NCBI GenBank assembly: GCA_949317995.1
Contig: OX439044.1
Coordinates: 53,524,166 to 53,588,165, forward strand
Length of the DNA stretch: 64,000 nt
Source: Acholoe squamosa
Lineage: Eukaryota > Annelida > Polychaeta > Phyllodocida > Polynoidae
Direction of reading: 5' to 3'
The translations under genes were made by a program, and so were the position numbers. How positions within the stretch are numbered: the first letter of the stretch is position 1; each line of letters opens with the position of its first letter. The notes beneath the pieces are model-generated. The model searched no databases. It saw nothing but the letters and a program-made list of their open reading frames with translations, and was not told where the DNA came from. Shown in pieces: positions 27,565 through 39,405 of the stretch.

Positions 27565-30500
27565 GTATGTAAAATATTTACTCCTTCCCCCATCTTGTAT
27601 TCTCATCTATCTGACGTCATATCCCAGAATTACGGATTTTGATTAAATTATTATATCATTTCTCAGACCGATGCCCCCTGATAACCAAAGATCTTCAATT
27701 CAACCCGGCACCCCACAGCCTATATCTATATCGTCCTTTTTAATTTCAGTTATCGGGAGCAGCATTGCTTGGAGTTGGAATCTGGCTACTGGTGAATCCT
27801 ACCATTGTCCAATATCTGGAACTCCTCACCCTGGTGTCAGGAAGCAGTAACCTCCTAAGGTTTGCCGCCTACGTCTTCATTGGTGTAGGGGCCTTCGTAC
27901 TCATCGTTGGCTTCTTTGGATGCTGCGGAGCCATCAAGGAGAACAGATGCATGCTGGGAGTGGTAAGTTCAAATCTGAATTTTAATGATCATAAAATGGC
28001 CGTAAGACCCCGTGTACAAGCCGCACCCACGCCGAAGCAGCACACCTGAGGCCTGAAACGGTTGACCATTCCTTAGAATAGTCTATAGTAATATGCAAAG
28101 ATCCCTCATATAAGCCACATCCTGGCCTCAGGAAAATCGAATAATCCACAGTGTAGGCCTCTGAAATAGTCTATGATAATTAATCATAATGTTGAAAAAT
28201 GATGATGAGGTTTAAAGATAAGAATCTCTATAACCCTGCATATATGCACTATAGTGGGTATTGTATATCCCATTCATGTATACTATGATGGCAGAAAATA
28301 ATCATCAAAATGATGTCCGCACGTGATTATTATGATTCCACTCTAATATCTTTCCTGTCGGAAAGGTAATTTTGATATTCAAATGTTTCATTGGCATAAG
28401 CATATGAGTGTAAGTGTAACATTTCTGTAGTTCTATGAATGACTAACGTCACCTTCTGTGGCAGAGTGATCGTGTTAAAAAATCTCAGTCTGTACGTTGT
28501 GGGTTCAAATCCCCAGAAAACTTATTTTGTAAACTTCCTTTCCTGTGTACCTCCTTGTATTGTGTGGCTTGAATTACGACTAATTCTGTCTTTACCTTAT
28601 ATATGTTAATGGAACACCTACATTAATACACGCACACACCTTTCTTTCCACAGTACATCTTTTTGTTGGTTTTGATCATGGGTCTGGAGATCACCGGAGG
28701 AGTCTTGGCCATCATTTACAAGGATAAGGTATAGATAATTATTTCCCCCTTTCTATAGATACCGTATAGTAGGTCTAGTTCCAAACTTCCCAGTTATCGT
28801 CGTCCTTCTATAAAAACCCTCTTAAAAAAAACAGAATCAACCCTTCAAAATATTCAAGCTGCATGATTATCTTAGACGTCCAGTTTTAAAGTGGGCTTTT
28901 TGGATAGCAATGCCTTCTTGTGTACCTTTACACAAGAGGAGTCCAATGCATGTAGTCCAATGTCTGATAAAAAGGAATCCTTATGAACACTAGCATCCTT
29001 AATGAATGCCTACCCAGCATTACCAAGGCATTAGAGGGGTCAGGATGTATCTAGGTGTAACGTGTAAAGGCCATTATTTCTTACCATTCTAGACGAACAC
29101 GTTTCCTTACCTATGTCTTTCCTGCTTCAAATATGTCTTTCATATTGCCATACTTTCTATTCTTCACAAGATCGAGGAGACAATCACAGAAAAACTGAAA
29201 ACAACCTTTGACGACAGATACAACAAGAGTTCACCAGAGGCCAAGGCCTTCACTGAAACCATGAACTTCATTCAGGTCCAGGTAGGTCTATGTGCAATCT
29301 TACTAAGTTCTCTTATCAAAGGGCCATAACACTAATTATCAAAGATGCATACCAATGGTTCTGAATTATCGTTATATAAAGGCATAACAGTACAAATATA
29401 TCATAGATACCAGATGCTAATGGTTTTGTCCCTTACACAAAAGAGCCGCTGTGACCGTAAGACAGGCCCTCAACTCGAGAGAAAGCTATAAAGGACTTAA
29501 CTTTTAGTATTGTTTTAGAGTATATTCTCGCCTATAAGGCTCACCCCAGACCTTCTGCTGACCCTGTAAGGTGCACTTGGGGATGTACCCTTGTGTATAA
29601 GTTGAGTCTTATACGAGGGGCATTACGGTATCTTTCAATGTTTGACTAGTTATAAATGTATTATTATTCTTATGTTGCAGCTGAAGTGCTGTGGTGTCAC
29701 AGGCCCAAAGGACTATATGACCAATAACATGGAATATGTAAGATTTTCACTCTTTTAAGTACAACAGTAGAATCACTCTATCATTCTGAAATCGTTGATA
29801 TCCAGAGTAAAGCTGTTTGAAAGGCAAAACGATAAGAGTTTATAAACTCCAAATGGTATTGATTTATGGATTTAACATTGTTGTATTTCCTATACTGTTG
29901 AATAACACAAATTGTGGAACTTCACATATGAATTCAGTCAGAATTTTGCTTACAAAACTGATACTTATTGCATGTTCAGTCATTAATGACCCTTCACTTA
30001 TGAGTCTTAAATCTACGGAGTTGATTCATAAAGGACGAAACAGACTTTTGATATATTATGTGCTATAACACAGGGAATTTCAACTGTTCACCATCATAAT
30101 CACCCACCATGAACCTCTAGTAATTAACCAATAGTATTCTCATTTTAATATTGATACTCTTATTGTCTATGTTTAATGCAATTTAAGATTCTCAGAATCA
30201 ACAGAAGTGATGTACCAATTGCCCTCAAATTTTTCTCCCACAACTTCTTGACACAACAAAAAATCTCCCAAATTATACGTTGAGGGCTCCCTTAAATTGT
30301 TGCACAATATGTAAAGTATATATCCTCAGCTGTTTTATTGTACTCTGTCCTGGACTAGCCCATCCAATGCTGCAAACTGCAGCCCCAGTCAATGGACAAA
30401 GACCCCAACTCTCTAACTGACAAAGACATTGCCGACCTGAATGGTTGTCGGAGGGATGTGCCCGGCACTATCCACACAGGTGTAAGTGTGGACTTACAAG

Positions 30501-32098
30501 CCCCAACTGTCTGCACGGTGTTGTCCTAATCTACTACCCACCCCCCTGTCCTTTGGTGATGAATGTGGTCAGGGGCATGCACCGCCAACACCCAGTAGGC
30601 TTTTTTGTCAATTTCCAGCTGTCCCATGGTCCCCCAGCACATCCTGATTTAACATGAGAGAGAAGCAGTAATTTTCTTTATTTTCACAGTAGTTACTGTT
30701 ATATACATTGGGAAATCAGCATTAGAAATCATTTGGCAACGTAATTGCAACTGGCAAATCCTATCTGTATTTCTTTTTTGTTTTTTTTTTCTTTAAAGAA
30801 AGGAAAATTTACCTTAGGGTTAAATTCTAAGCATTTTTCATGCTAAACTTTAAGAATTGGTAGACCTTGATTTTACTTTTATTTGGCTGTAACCTAAGGT
30901 TGGCAAAATCTAATGGCAAAATCTTAATATATTTCTCTGTCCTGAATACGGTAACTTATTATCTTTAATCGCTTTGAATACGGTCTAAGTTGATTGATTA
31001 TCTTTCTCTTTTGCCACAAAATATACTTCTTTGCCCAAAGAAAAGCCATTAGTGTTTAGGATGCCTTTGGGTAAAGTCACTTTCTCCCTAAGATGCTGAT
31101 AGCTGATATCCTGAAGCTAGTTTTGTAAGAAAAAATGCACAGTTTAAAAAGTAATAAACAAAAGCAAACTCTCTTCAATGGGAGTGCTTATAAGGAAGAG
31201 TTGGGTAGTATCATGGGACAGCTCTTCCTGCCCCCACATCAGCCCCCTCCCCCACACCATCACCCCCGAGACTGGCAGTACCACCCTATCTATGCGCTCA
31301 TTTGGCAATGATTATTAATCAGACCTTAAAATTTGTAAGTTTACACAAAATTGAAAGGGAACAAAATACATAGCTAGATAAAAGGTGCAATTGCCAGTAA
31401 GGTGGTAGATGTGGATACCACTTATAAATGTTATCATTAGTCTGTGTTTGCGTATGTCTTCTCATTTCTATAGTGATGATAGTGTTGTTCGTGCATGGTG
31501 CATGTTGTTATATTGTAGCCACCCCAGTGTTGTGTTCTGACTGAAACCGGTAAGGGAAAGCCGATCCAAGACCTCAAAAAAGACACCACTGACTTAGTGG
31601 ATCCTGGACGCTGTGATGAGGCACTGATATCACTCAGAAAGGACGATTATGGCTATGGCGCAGTATGTTTATTGTAGTTACAAATATATTATAATACTAA
31701 CATCAGCGAAGGTGGAAGGGGATGGAGCTTTGACTAATAACCCGCCCTGTAGTTGAATTATATTGTGGGGCCAGCTATTTAATACACGCCTGGGGGACAT
31801 TTCAGAATAATAGCAATTGTTGTTATTTTGAAATACCCTCCTGAGCTGTTTTCTGCGCTCGTTTCTAGAACAAGTCATTAGAACAACATTCCAAGAATAC
31901 ATATGATATATAAAATCTAATTGACACTCATTAGCTGACAATGAAAAACACCACATGATATATGGATTTAAAACTGTCTAAACTTTAAAAGTTCAAATGG
32001 TGAAACTCCCGAGCAACACACTGTACAATGGACATATTTCAAAATCAAGTTACTTTAAAATCGAAAAGTCTTTGAAAAACGTCCAACTAATCTGTGTG

Positions 32099-32174
<76 letters not shown>

Positions 32175-33905
32175 ATATATTTAGGTTATTAACGTAAAAG
32201 ACATTTATTCAAATTCTGTATTCAGAAACAAAGTTATATTACATGAGGTAGAAGAAGAGAACCAATGGGGAAGCATGAAATATGATATCAATATTATAAT
32301 CTTCTGTCTACTATGAAATGGATACCTGATCAATATACGAGTGTGCTTTCCATTTATCTGGGGTTAACCTCATGAGTTAGAGGGTAGCGTAGACACACTG
32401 GAGCCACTATAATAAGGGGAGACATAATTGATAAACGAAGACCAAGATGGAGAATTAAAATTTTAATCTAGCGTTCGAAGTGTATGCATGTTCACTATTA
32501 CTTTTTCAGTAGCATTTAGAAATAGAACTAGCATGTTGGTGGTTATATATTTGCTTCCCTGTCATTCAAATTCATCAACATTCCGATCCCTTGTTTTGAT
32601 ACCTGTTCATTTCAGTAGAATAGAGTAGTTGTTGTTTATTTCTGTATTATAGTGGAGGCTCCACTACGCGATTTCTTGCTACATTCTCATGGAATGTTAT
32701 CCCTATAGTGCCTAAGGTATAGGGTGTTGACATCCCTATATTGTAAACATGAGATTCGAAATTGTAAACATGAGATTTCAGGGGTCATTTCATGGGTGAT
32801 CTCTTTCCTTGTGTGCCATATTTACAAACTAACCTACAACTGCATAGACTCGGTGATTGGGTGGGAGTTCAATGAAGGGAGTTCAATATATAAACATCAA
32901 CACAACAAAATATAAATAACAACACAGCAGTTACACAGACCACAGGGTCTTGAACTGTAAAAATCAAACCTGTCTGATTTTGAGTTGCATAGAGTCATCA
33001 GTGTGTAAGTCTGCAATATTTACATTAGGTCAGCTTGGTTTGGTAAACAAAAACATCTTTTCGACAACACAAGCATGCCTGAAATTGCACACAATGACAT
33101 CCCAACATAAACAAATGGCTCCTTTAACATACAATTTCTACCTTGCAATGATAACAAATGCCACTTTGAGTCTTTGTTTGAGTCTCATTTTGTGAGAATA
33201 GCTCCGATTCTCTGCAAAAATCGGGTAGTGGAGCCACACCTTATGGGGTTTTCTTTATGTACCCGTGTGCCATAATTGTATAATGTAATCGTATAATGAA
33301 TAAATGTATGACTGTTACTAACTTAATTATGATTAGGCTTCCTGCTAAATTGATATCTCTGAAGTTAAATCTATGATGTCATTATAATGTAGAATTTTCA
33401 AAAATGATAAAGATTAAAAAAAAAAAGAAAACGTAACAATTATTTTTCCTACCTCTTATACAATCTAGGGCTGTGAACCCGTATTCAAGGAATGGGTCCA
33501 GCTGCATGCCATCATTCTGATTGGCGTTGGAATAGGCATTGCTTGTCTTGAGGTATGTGTATGTTTTATCAATCTAGTCATACAACCTTTCGAATACCCT
33601 TGCATCTGCCAAAATAGATAAATAAAAATAGGTACCATTGGTACTAATCTCATACATTACTTCTAAGTTCCCAAAACCATTACTTATAGGAATATATTAT
33701 CTATGTTCCATTTAGCATAAAATCAATGTCAGTAAACCTACCTTGTTAAGACATCTGTTTCATTACAGTTATTATTATTCTAGTGATTGCTAAGAATATC
33801 GCTCTTATTGTACTTCATCCTGAAATGAATATTTCTTTTCTCTTGCAGCTCTTTGGCTTCATCTTCGCTGTCTGCCTGTGCAGAAGTATCCAAGACGATG
33901 AATAG
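27495..33905 (+). CDS. Tetraspanin gene 1, complete coding region in nine exons (two of them alternative)
   Basis: Tetraspanins are four-pass membrane proteins that organise membrane microdomains. Coding exons are 27505-27564, 27750-27962, 28654-28728, 29171-29281, 29681-29737, 30359-30481, 31519-31662, 33469-33552 and 33849-33905 (stop TAG). All junctions are AG/GT and phase 0. The start sits in a good context (aaccaaaATGG) just after a splice acceptor at 27493-27494, so a non-coding exon lies upstream. Visible parts: N-terminus MGCG; TM1 split over exons 1-2 (GVGIWLLV); TM2 ending FFGCCGAIKENRC, whose cysteines are likely palmitoylated; TM3 in exon 3; the large loop with CCG in exon 5, P-x-QCC in exon 6 or 7 and GC opening exon 8; TM4 over exons 8-9; tail CLCRSIQDDE. 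Exon 4 has an NKS glycosylation sequon. Length is 259 or 266 residues with one alternative exon, and 307 with both. The TM4/tail resembles the TSPAN1/TSPAN18 group from memory, so I give no symbol. Confidence 0.94.
27750..27962 (+). CDS. Tetraspanin 1 exon 2 (TM1 to TM2)
   Basis: It encodes 71 residues in frame between a ttcag acceptor and a gtaagt donor. It holds the rest of TM1, the small extracellular loop, and TM2 with the intracellular motif GFFGCCGAIKENRC that is diagnostic of tetraspanins. Confidence 0.94.
28460..28520 (+). repeat. tRNA-derived SINE-like fragment in tetraspanin 1 intron 2
   Basis: It has an A-box-like TGGCAGAGTGATCG and a B-box-like GGGTTCAAATCCC about 35 bases apart, within an intron. 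No acceptor stem pairs well, so it is a SINE remnant and not a tRNA gene. Confidence 0.5.
28654..28728 (+). CDS. Tetraspanin 1 exon 3 (TM3)
   Basis: It encodes 25 residues (YIFLLVLIMGLEITGG and following), a hydrophobic segment with the glutamate common in TM3. It is bounded by ttccacag and gtatag and is phase 0 at both ends. Confidence 0.92.
29171..29281 (+). CDS. Tetraspanin 1 exon 4 (start of large extracellular loop)
   Basis: It encodes 37 residues beginning IEETITEKLK, the first helices of the large loop, with an N-K-S sequon. The acceptor is cacaag and the donor gtaggt. Gene 2 has an exon of identical length. Confidence 0.92.
29505..29630. repeat. Remnant of an ATAAGxCxCACC / GCATTACGGTA element in tetraspanin 1 intron 4
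   Basis: It contains cctataaggctcacccc near the left and cttatacgaggggcattacggta at the right, the end motif of a common short TIR family. Related fragments seem to lie at about 27990-28150 and 37225-37395. Borders are approximate. Confidence 0.45.
29681..29737 (+). CDS. Tetraspanin 1 exon 5 (CCG motif)
   Basis: It encodes 19 residues, LKCCGVTGPKDYMTNNMEY, with the invariant CCG of the large loop. It lies between a tgttgcag acceptor and a gtaaga donor. Confidence 0.93.
30359..30481 (+). CDS. Tetraspanin 1 alternative loop exon 6A
   Basis: It encodes 41 residues starting PIQCCKLQPQ and ending PGTIHTG, with cysteines at the QCC pair and one NGC. Bounded by a ctag acceptor and gtaagt, phase 0 at both ends. 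It supplies the P-x-x-C-C step that the family needs between CCG and the final GC. Exon 7 supplies the same step, so the two are best read as alternatives. Confidence 0.85.
31519..31662 (+). CDS. Tetraspanin 1 alternative loop exon 6B
   Basis: It encodes 48 residues starting PPQCCVLTETGKGK and ending DDYGYGA, with the CC pair and one further cysteine (GRCDEAL). The acceptor is attgtag and the donor gtatgt, phase 0. It has the same role as the preceding exon but a different sequence; either joins in frame to exon 8, which opens GCEPVF. Confidence 0.87.
32101..32171. repeat. (TA)n microsatellite in tetraspanin 1 intron 7
   Basis: About 35 uninterrupted TA units, followed by a short impure tail. 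Confidence 0.97.
32649..33242. mobile_element. TIR element in tetraspanin 1 intron 7
   Basis: Left end tggaggctccactacgcgat matches the inverse of the right end (aatcgggtagtggagccaca). About 590 bases, no transposase. It contains a short direct duplication (ttgtaaacatgagatt twice at about 32740-32778). Confidence 0.7.
33469..33552 (+). CDS. Tetraspanin 1 exon 8 (end of loop, TM4)
   Basis: It encodes 28 residues, GCEPVFKEWVQLHAIILIGV and following, carrying the last loop cysteine and most of TM4. The acceptor is atctag and the donor gtatgt. Confidence 0.92.
33849..33905 (+). CDS. Tetraspanin 1 last coding exon
   Basis: It encodes LFGFIFAVCLCRSIQDDE then TAG: the end of TM4 and a short cytoplasmic tail with two cysteines suited to palmitoylation. 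The acceptor is tcttgcag. Confidence 0.92.
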   Translation, partial: LFGFIFAVCLCRSIQDDE

Positions 33906-35850
33906 AGCCTATTTCCATCCAACCGTCCCAACAATGAATGAAAGAAATCGCTAGAACTAGAACCCTAAATGGGCAACATGTTTCAAAGCAGATGTCAGAT
34001 GTAAAAAGAAAATAGTATTTGCATTTTTAATCATGGAAAAACAATCCTTTTGTGATTAGCAAAAGATGGGAAGTAGCAGCTTTGTTTACAGATATAAGTC
34101 AAAAATATTTTCTTCACACAACCTTTGAAAAGAAACATTTTTTTCTGATCGAGGCTATGAAGAGGGCAATTCTGTTGTTTTTCTTTTATTTTCATGCCTA
34201 ATAGAAAAAAAAACTATGTAAGTCAAAATTTGATGACCATAATTTTGTTAAATAGTATGCCAATTCATTAGTTTTGTAACCCCCTTTGTAATTAATAGCT
34301 ACTGCATGGACAGAGTTATTCTATGTTTATTACTAACTCTGTGTTAGATAGAAGAATCAGATTATTGTATATACTTATAGATGTGTAGTAGTGGGCACTA
34401 CAGGCTCATGTTGTTAGTTATTGTCAGATGGCAGAGGTCTATGCTTATATTTGTACACACTCCAAGTTGAGTATCCACATTTGGGATTCAGGCTACCTAC
34501 CCACCCTTTTAGCTTGGCTTACTGATTAACCATGAATGTTGTTCAGAATTTCTGAGACTGTCGCTGATTACTTTCCACAATTCACTTGTTTGTAGTGTAA
34601 ATGCTTATTCACAAGATAACATACCCTTGTTGTGCAAGCAAAGGTTGGCCAGTCAGTGATTGAGCATAATAAGCTTGGTCTAAAATGAACAATGCTGTGC
34701 ATTTAGTTATTAGTATTCTCACCAGGGGTCAGAGCCCTTTCTGGCATCTCTTCATTAGGAGGGGAGTGGATCCTGGCGACCTTCAGCCTTGACCCAGAGT
34801 TTGAGCTACCCCATTCTTGAGTCCCATCAATGATAAAGAAAATTACTTGTGTATCTCAACACCAACTATACCGTGTGTGTTTTATCATCACAAATTTTGC
34901 CAAAATCATCACTGTTTGTAAAGTACATTGTTGCACGAAGAAATGTCTAGAATTTCAACTGGTCGTGAAAGTTTGCTATGGTCAGAACTTAGTAAGATTT
35001 CTCTAGTAATATCTCATTAGAGCAATGATGTGTTCAGCATTTGATAACTAAGTAACCTTTCTTTGTTATGTAATTGAGTGAAAACACTGGGCTGAGGGAT
35101 ATCGTCAGGACATGAAACCAAGTCAGAAGGCAATGACCCCACCCTGCCCCCTGACTCTTCGCTTGTTGTCGCTTCCAATCTTATCTAATCATTTCAATTT
35201 CACATTATTTTCTTTAAAAAAAAAAGAAAAGAAAATGAAAACTATGTCTGAAAAAAATGGAAAACTGCCAATCATGTTTAAACTGTTAACTATACTGATT
35301 AGAATTGTCTTATCTTATCATTGTCAGGACGTTATAATTATAAATTTGATACTCTGACATGACATTTTCTTATAGGCAGGACATGCATGAATATCATAAT
35401 TCTGGGAGACATCCAATATTAGAAATATTGTGCATTATATCCAAAATTGACGAAGAAAGATTGGAAGAGGAACAAGTGTAGTTGTCAATATCAGAAATCA
35501 TTCAAATAAAATTTATTTAAATGATATATTAAATGTGTCTGTATATGAATAGTCATGCACATTCTCCTTCCTAAATGAACTTAGATTTCGCCCATAGACG
35601 TAGACGTATCTATCATTTCTACAATATAATCTTGGTGTTTTAAAACAGCTGCCAAGACATCTGCCCCTCCTGGGGGATCTGTTGTACTTTTCTAACTGTA
35701 TTTTTATATGCTGTGCTCTACAGGTGCATGAGATCTGAAGATATATATTGTAAACATCAAGTCTGTTGTTTTACATTTTTCATCATTTAGAATTGTATGT
35801 CATGTATAAACAGTGGAAGAAAATATATATATATATAAAGTCCGAATGAA

Positions 35851-35899
<49 letters not shown>

Positions 35900-35912
35900 T
35901 ATATACATATAT

Positions 35913-35969
<57 letters not shown>

Positions 35970-36803
35970 ATGATAAAAAGTAACACGTGACAGGCCTGTA
36001 CATTTTATGTACTGCTAAATATCGTTTTGTTTTTACAAATGGCAAGTACAGTTGATGGTAGGGTTATTTTTGTAATACAGTCCCATATGTCTCATGTAAA
36101 GAAATGTTTATTCTATTTCAGAATTTATAGAAGAGTAATTGTGTCATACCATTATGGATAAATATATTGTATGTATTACGTTTCATTTCTATGGGTACCC
36201 AGCCCTTTTAACAGGAAGGGATTATAAGTCCCAAATGAGTTAATAGTTATGGATATGGTGCAATTCAAGATTCAGGATATTTGGTCCATTTTCACATGTT
36301 GATGATTGGCTTGTTCAGATGCATATTGTTACATGTTTAGGATATTGACTGTTTTATACCAGTTAATCTGAATTATCATTGTTACTGTTAATTCTCTTGA
36401 TAAATCAATGAAATTGAAATAATTTAGATTATAGTACCCCTCTGTGCTACATCTGTTCATATGGAGCCATGTAAAGTGAATATTGTATATTACACAAAAA
36501 TGCTATTTGAACACTTTATGAGGTAAATAATTTGTGAATAGTGCTTTTTTAATTCATACATGTCTGGTGGATTATAATATTCTTTATTGAACTTATCGCA
36601 CTGTATGTACACATAATGTCAAATAGGGAAACAAATAGAGATTTAAATCATATATGAATTTAACTCATTTGACCACTTTAGGATGCCCACTCCAATCACA
36701 TTTTAAATAGAATTGATAAGTTAAGTTAATCACACTGTACATGTTCTAGCCTAGATTTTACCATGTTTATATATCATTCTGAAGGTAAAAGGTGTTCAAT
36801 AAA
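33906..36803 (+). other. Probable 3' untranslated region of tetraspanin 1 with two poly(A) signals
   Basis: There is no coding signal after the stop. AATAAA occurs at 35505-35510 inside an AT-rich stretch and again at 36798-36803. Either could end the transcript. A compound TA microsatellite (35823-35966) lies between them. Which site is used cannot be told from sequence. Confidence 0.45.
35823..35966. repeat. Compound TA/CATA microsatellite
   Basis: TA tracts interrupted by a short unique piece (gtccgaatgaag) and by acacatatatatatacatat units, within the probable 3'UTR of tetraspanin 1. Confidence 0.95.
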
Positions 36804-36962
36804 GAAACTAATCACTTTTATATAAAGTGTTTTCCTGTTCTTTCTTGATTCAGTTCTTTCACTTCACTGAAAAAAGCCTGATCGAAGTGATCATGCAAAA
36901 TCTCTCTATTAAATATTACAGCCTTGCCATACTTGGCTGCCAGGTCTATGTGATACATAGGC

Positions 36963-37113
36963 AAAGGTTCATGAGTTGGAGGAATTCCAGAGAGTTATTG
37001 CACGCACAGTTCAGTCCCCGTATCGCATGACGCCCGAAGGGCAGAGTGCAATGCGGGGACTGAACTGCAAGTGCAATAACCCTCAGGAATTGCTCCAATG
37101 ACTGTGCCTTTGC
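36963..37113. repeat. Palindromic element, about 150 bases
   Basis: Arms aaaggttcatgagttggagg...gagttattgca...cagttcagtccccg and their inverse (cggggactgaactgcaag to tgtgccttt) fold on each other, with a GC-rich tip (gacgcccgaagggcag). Probably a MITE. Confidence 0.75.
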
Positions 37114-37579
37114 ATTTATTTCATATTTTTCAAAGAATAACTGAAAATTCATGGACTTCACCCCTATCAATATGAAATGAATCCCCGATCCCCAATGTGG
37201 AATATGATGAAAACTTTTTCCGTACTAGGGTAGATTCTCGTATCTGAGGTGCACCCGGGGTTAGAGGATGTGCAGCTCATCTGGAGTCAAATGCTGCTTG
37301 TTTTAATACTGTTCCATAGTCAAATATCCTCACCTATAAGATGTACCCTGAATTTAGCCTTCCATATCAACTGCACATTATACACGGGGATGAATTATGT
37401 AGTATCCTAGTGGTATAGGGCAAATTATGAAAATAATCTTTGAGTAATCATTATAAAATACCATGTCAAAACCCCTAGCAACTCCGGAGAGAGGAAACTG
37501 TATGACAATGATACACCAAGTGGTTTATTAACCTAACAGAGTCGAGGGTGGAGCTGACTTGTATCGCATATATAACACC

Positions 37580-37825
37580 TTAGGGAGTGATCATTTTTTA
37601 ACAACAGGGGGGGGCAGGCGGGTTTGCGCGCGGATGCATGAAAAAATAATTGACCCCCAAAGGGCCGAAAATCGCATGCGAACGTGCCCTTTTAACCTAT
37701 AGTAATACGCTAGCGTTTATTATTGAAATTATATTGACCCCCTGTTCAAGGGGCGGAAAAGATTCTGAACTCCCATCAACCCTACCAGCCCCCCTCCCTG
37801 TTGTTAAAAAATTATCCCTCCCTTA
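37580..37825. mobile_element. MITE with about 40-bp TIRs
   Basis: Left ttagggagtgatcatttttt then aacaacagggggg; the right, read inversely, gives taagggagggataatttttt then aacaacagggagggg. 246 bases, no coding. Confidence 0.85.
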
Positions 37826-37835
37826 TGTTGGCCTA

Positions 37836-37955
37836 TGTGTGTCAGGTGTATATAAGGCACTTCACAGCTCCACCAGCAGTGATCAGCTGTCCAGTGCCAC
37901 ATGGGGCAGGCTTTGACAAAGTAAACTCAGAAGTCTTGAGCATCTCTATAACTGT
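37836..37955 (+). repeat. Dispersed repeat, copy 2
   Basis: Second copy of the unit at 25181-25300: gtcaggtgtatataaggcac then gtgccacatggggcaggctt. It abuts the right end of the MITE at 37580-37825. Confidence 0.65.
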
Positions 37956-38275
37956 AATGATGTGTTCATACTTACACTGCTTGAGTTAAAAGGGAGGTAC
38001 CAATTTGCATTACAGACACATCTCTTTTGAGCATAATATTGCATTGTTATATTTTGCCTCCAAAGAAACCATGAAATCGCTTTTGTTCTACTAAAAAGGA
38101 TTTAGGATCTATGAGTAGCTAGGGTTTAATGTTTACTAACTCTAATAAAACTGCAATCTAAATGCTGGTCTACAACCCTGATGCAGCATCTAGTCTTGTT
38201 CGAAGTTCCTGAATATATTGTATTCTCATCCCCCTTCACTGAAAATGGAGACTTATCGAAAACTCATCAAAAACT

Positions 38276-38530
38276 CATCAAGACTAATCAAAGTGATGAG
38301 TCTAGCATCATCAATTTTGCTATATTGGCTGAGCAGTTTTGCCTAATCAGAATGATGAGTACATCATCAAGGCTAATCAAAATGATGAGTCTATAATCCC
38401 CACTTTTGATGCATTCTCTGAGTAGTGTTAAATCATCAGAGTGATGATGTCTTCCCGACTAATCAAAGAGAGTAGTCATTATCATCACTTTTGCTGCACA
38501 AATCAGGACTTTTGTTTTATCAGAAATAAG
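38276..38530. repeat. Degenerate tandem repeat, period about 86-89 bases
   Basis: The block catcaagactaatcaaagtg...gatgagtct recurs at about 38365 and again at about 38455, with increasing divergence. Three units are discernible, with no coding frame. Confidence 0.7.
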
Positions 38531-38589
38531 ATGACGAGTCTTGTATATTTGCCAATGTATCTAGTCTTCAGATCTGTTGAAATAAGATA

Positions 38590-39216
38590 GGGTAATTTGC
38601 CCGGTTCTCGGACAGGTCCAATTCTCGGACGATTTTTTGGAGTTAGCTAAATGTTATTTCAGGCCATAAAACCTATTTTATTTTGATTTCCTCTCTGTTA
38701 TATCTAATAGATGTCTATTCCCAATGGCAAATTGATAAATTTCAAAGTGTGTGGTGCCCTCTGTTGGTATCACTTGAAACTTGTGTCCGAGAATTGGACC
38801 ATTGAAAATGCGGTGTCCGGTAATTGGGCACAATGACATGCCTATTTCCTGACAATTTTTATAATTGATATTCTAAAACCAAAATTAGAGTGAATATACT
38901 AGCAAATTCATCAAGACTTCTAGTTCATCAATATCTAATAATGGTGGTGAGCCTTCTTCAGCTTGTAAAGATATCTTTAAAATACAGAGGCTGTCCGTGA
39001 ACTGGTACACCTGTCCGAGAACTGGGCATTTTTGAATGTCTATTCAAAACCCCTTATAACAACTATAAATATTAGGCTTCAGCTAGGGATACTTTTCATT
39101 ATGATACCAAGGGGCCCTATCCATGCATCCTGCTGAGCCTAAATGTAGGAAACAGAGTTTGGCCAGTTTAGTAGTCTCCCAAAAATAAAACTGTCCGAGA
39201 ACTGGGCAAATTACCC
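38590..39216. mobile_element. TIR element with internal copies of its end motif
   Basis: Left gggtaatttgcccggttctc and the inverse of the right (gggtaatttgcccagttctc) match over about 26 bases. Inside are at least four further copies of a (c)tgtccgagaactggg / gtccgagaattgg word in both orientations. 627 bases, non-coding. Confidence 0.88.
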
Positions 39217-39405
39217 AACAACATGTTTATCAACAGTAAATACCTATAGGACACAAGATTCCAGTTTAGGTATGATTTATTTTATATACAAGATTTGTTT
39301 CATGAAGTATACATGTGCACATAATCTGCTAAACCATTCTTCGCAATGGTTTATCATTTATTTTGAGAGTTGAACAGCCAGCCTTCTAACACAGGCATCA
39401 AGCTT

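Noticed and set aside
28460-28520. Possible tRNA gene in tetraspanin 1 intron 2
   Set aside because: The boxes fit but no acceptor or anticodon stem forms; treated as a SINE remnant.
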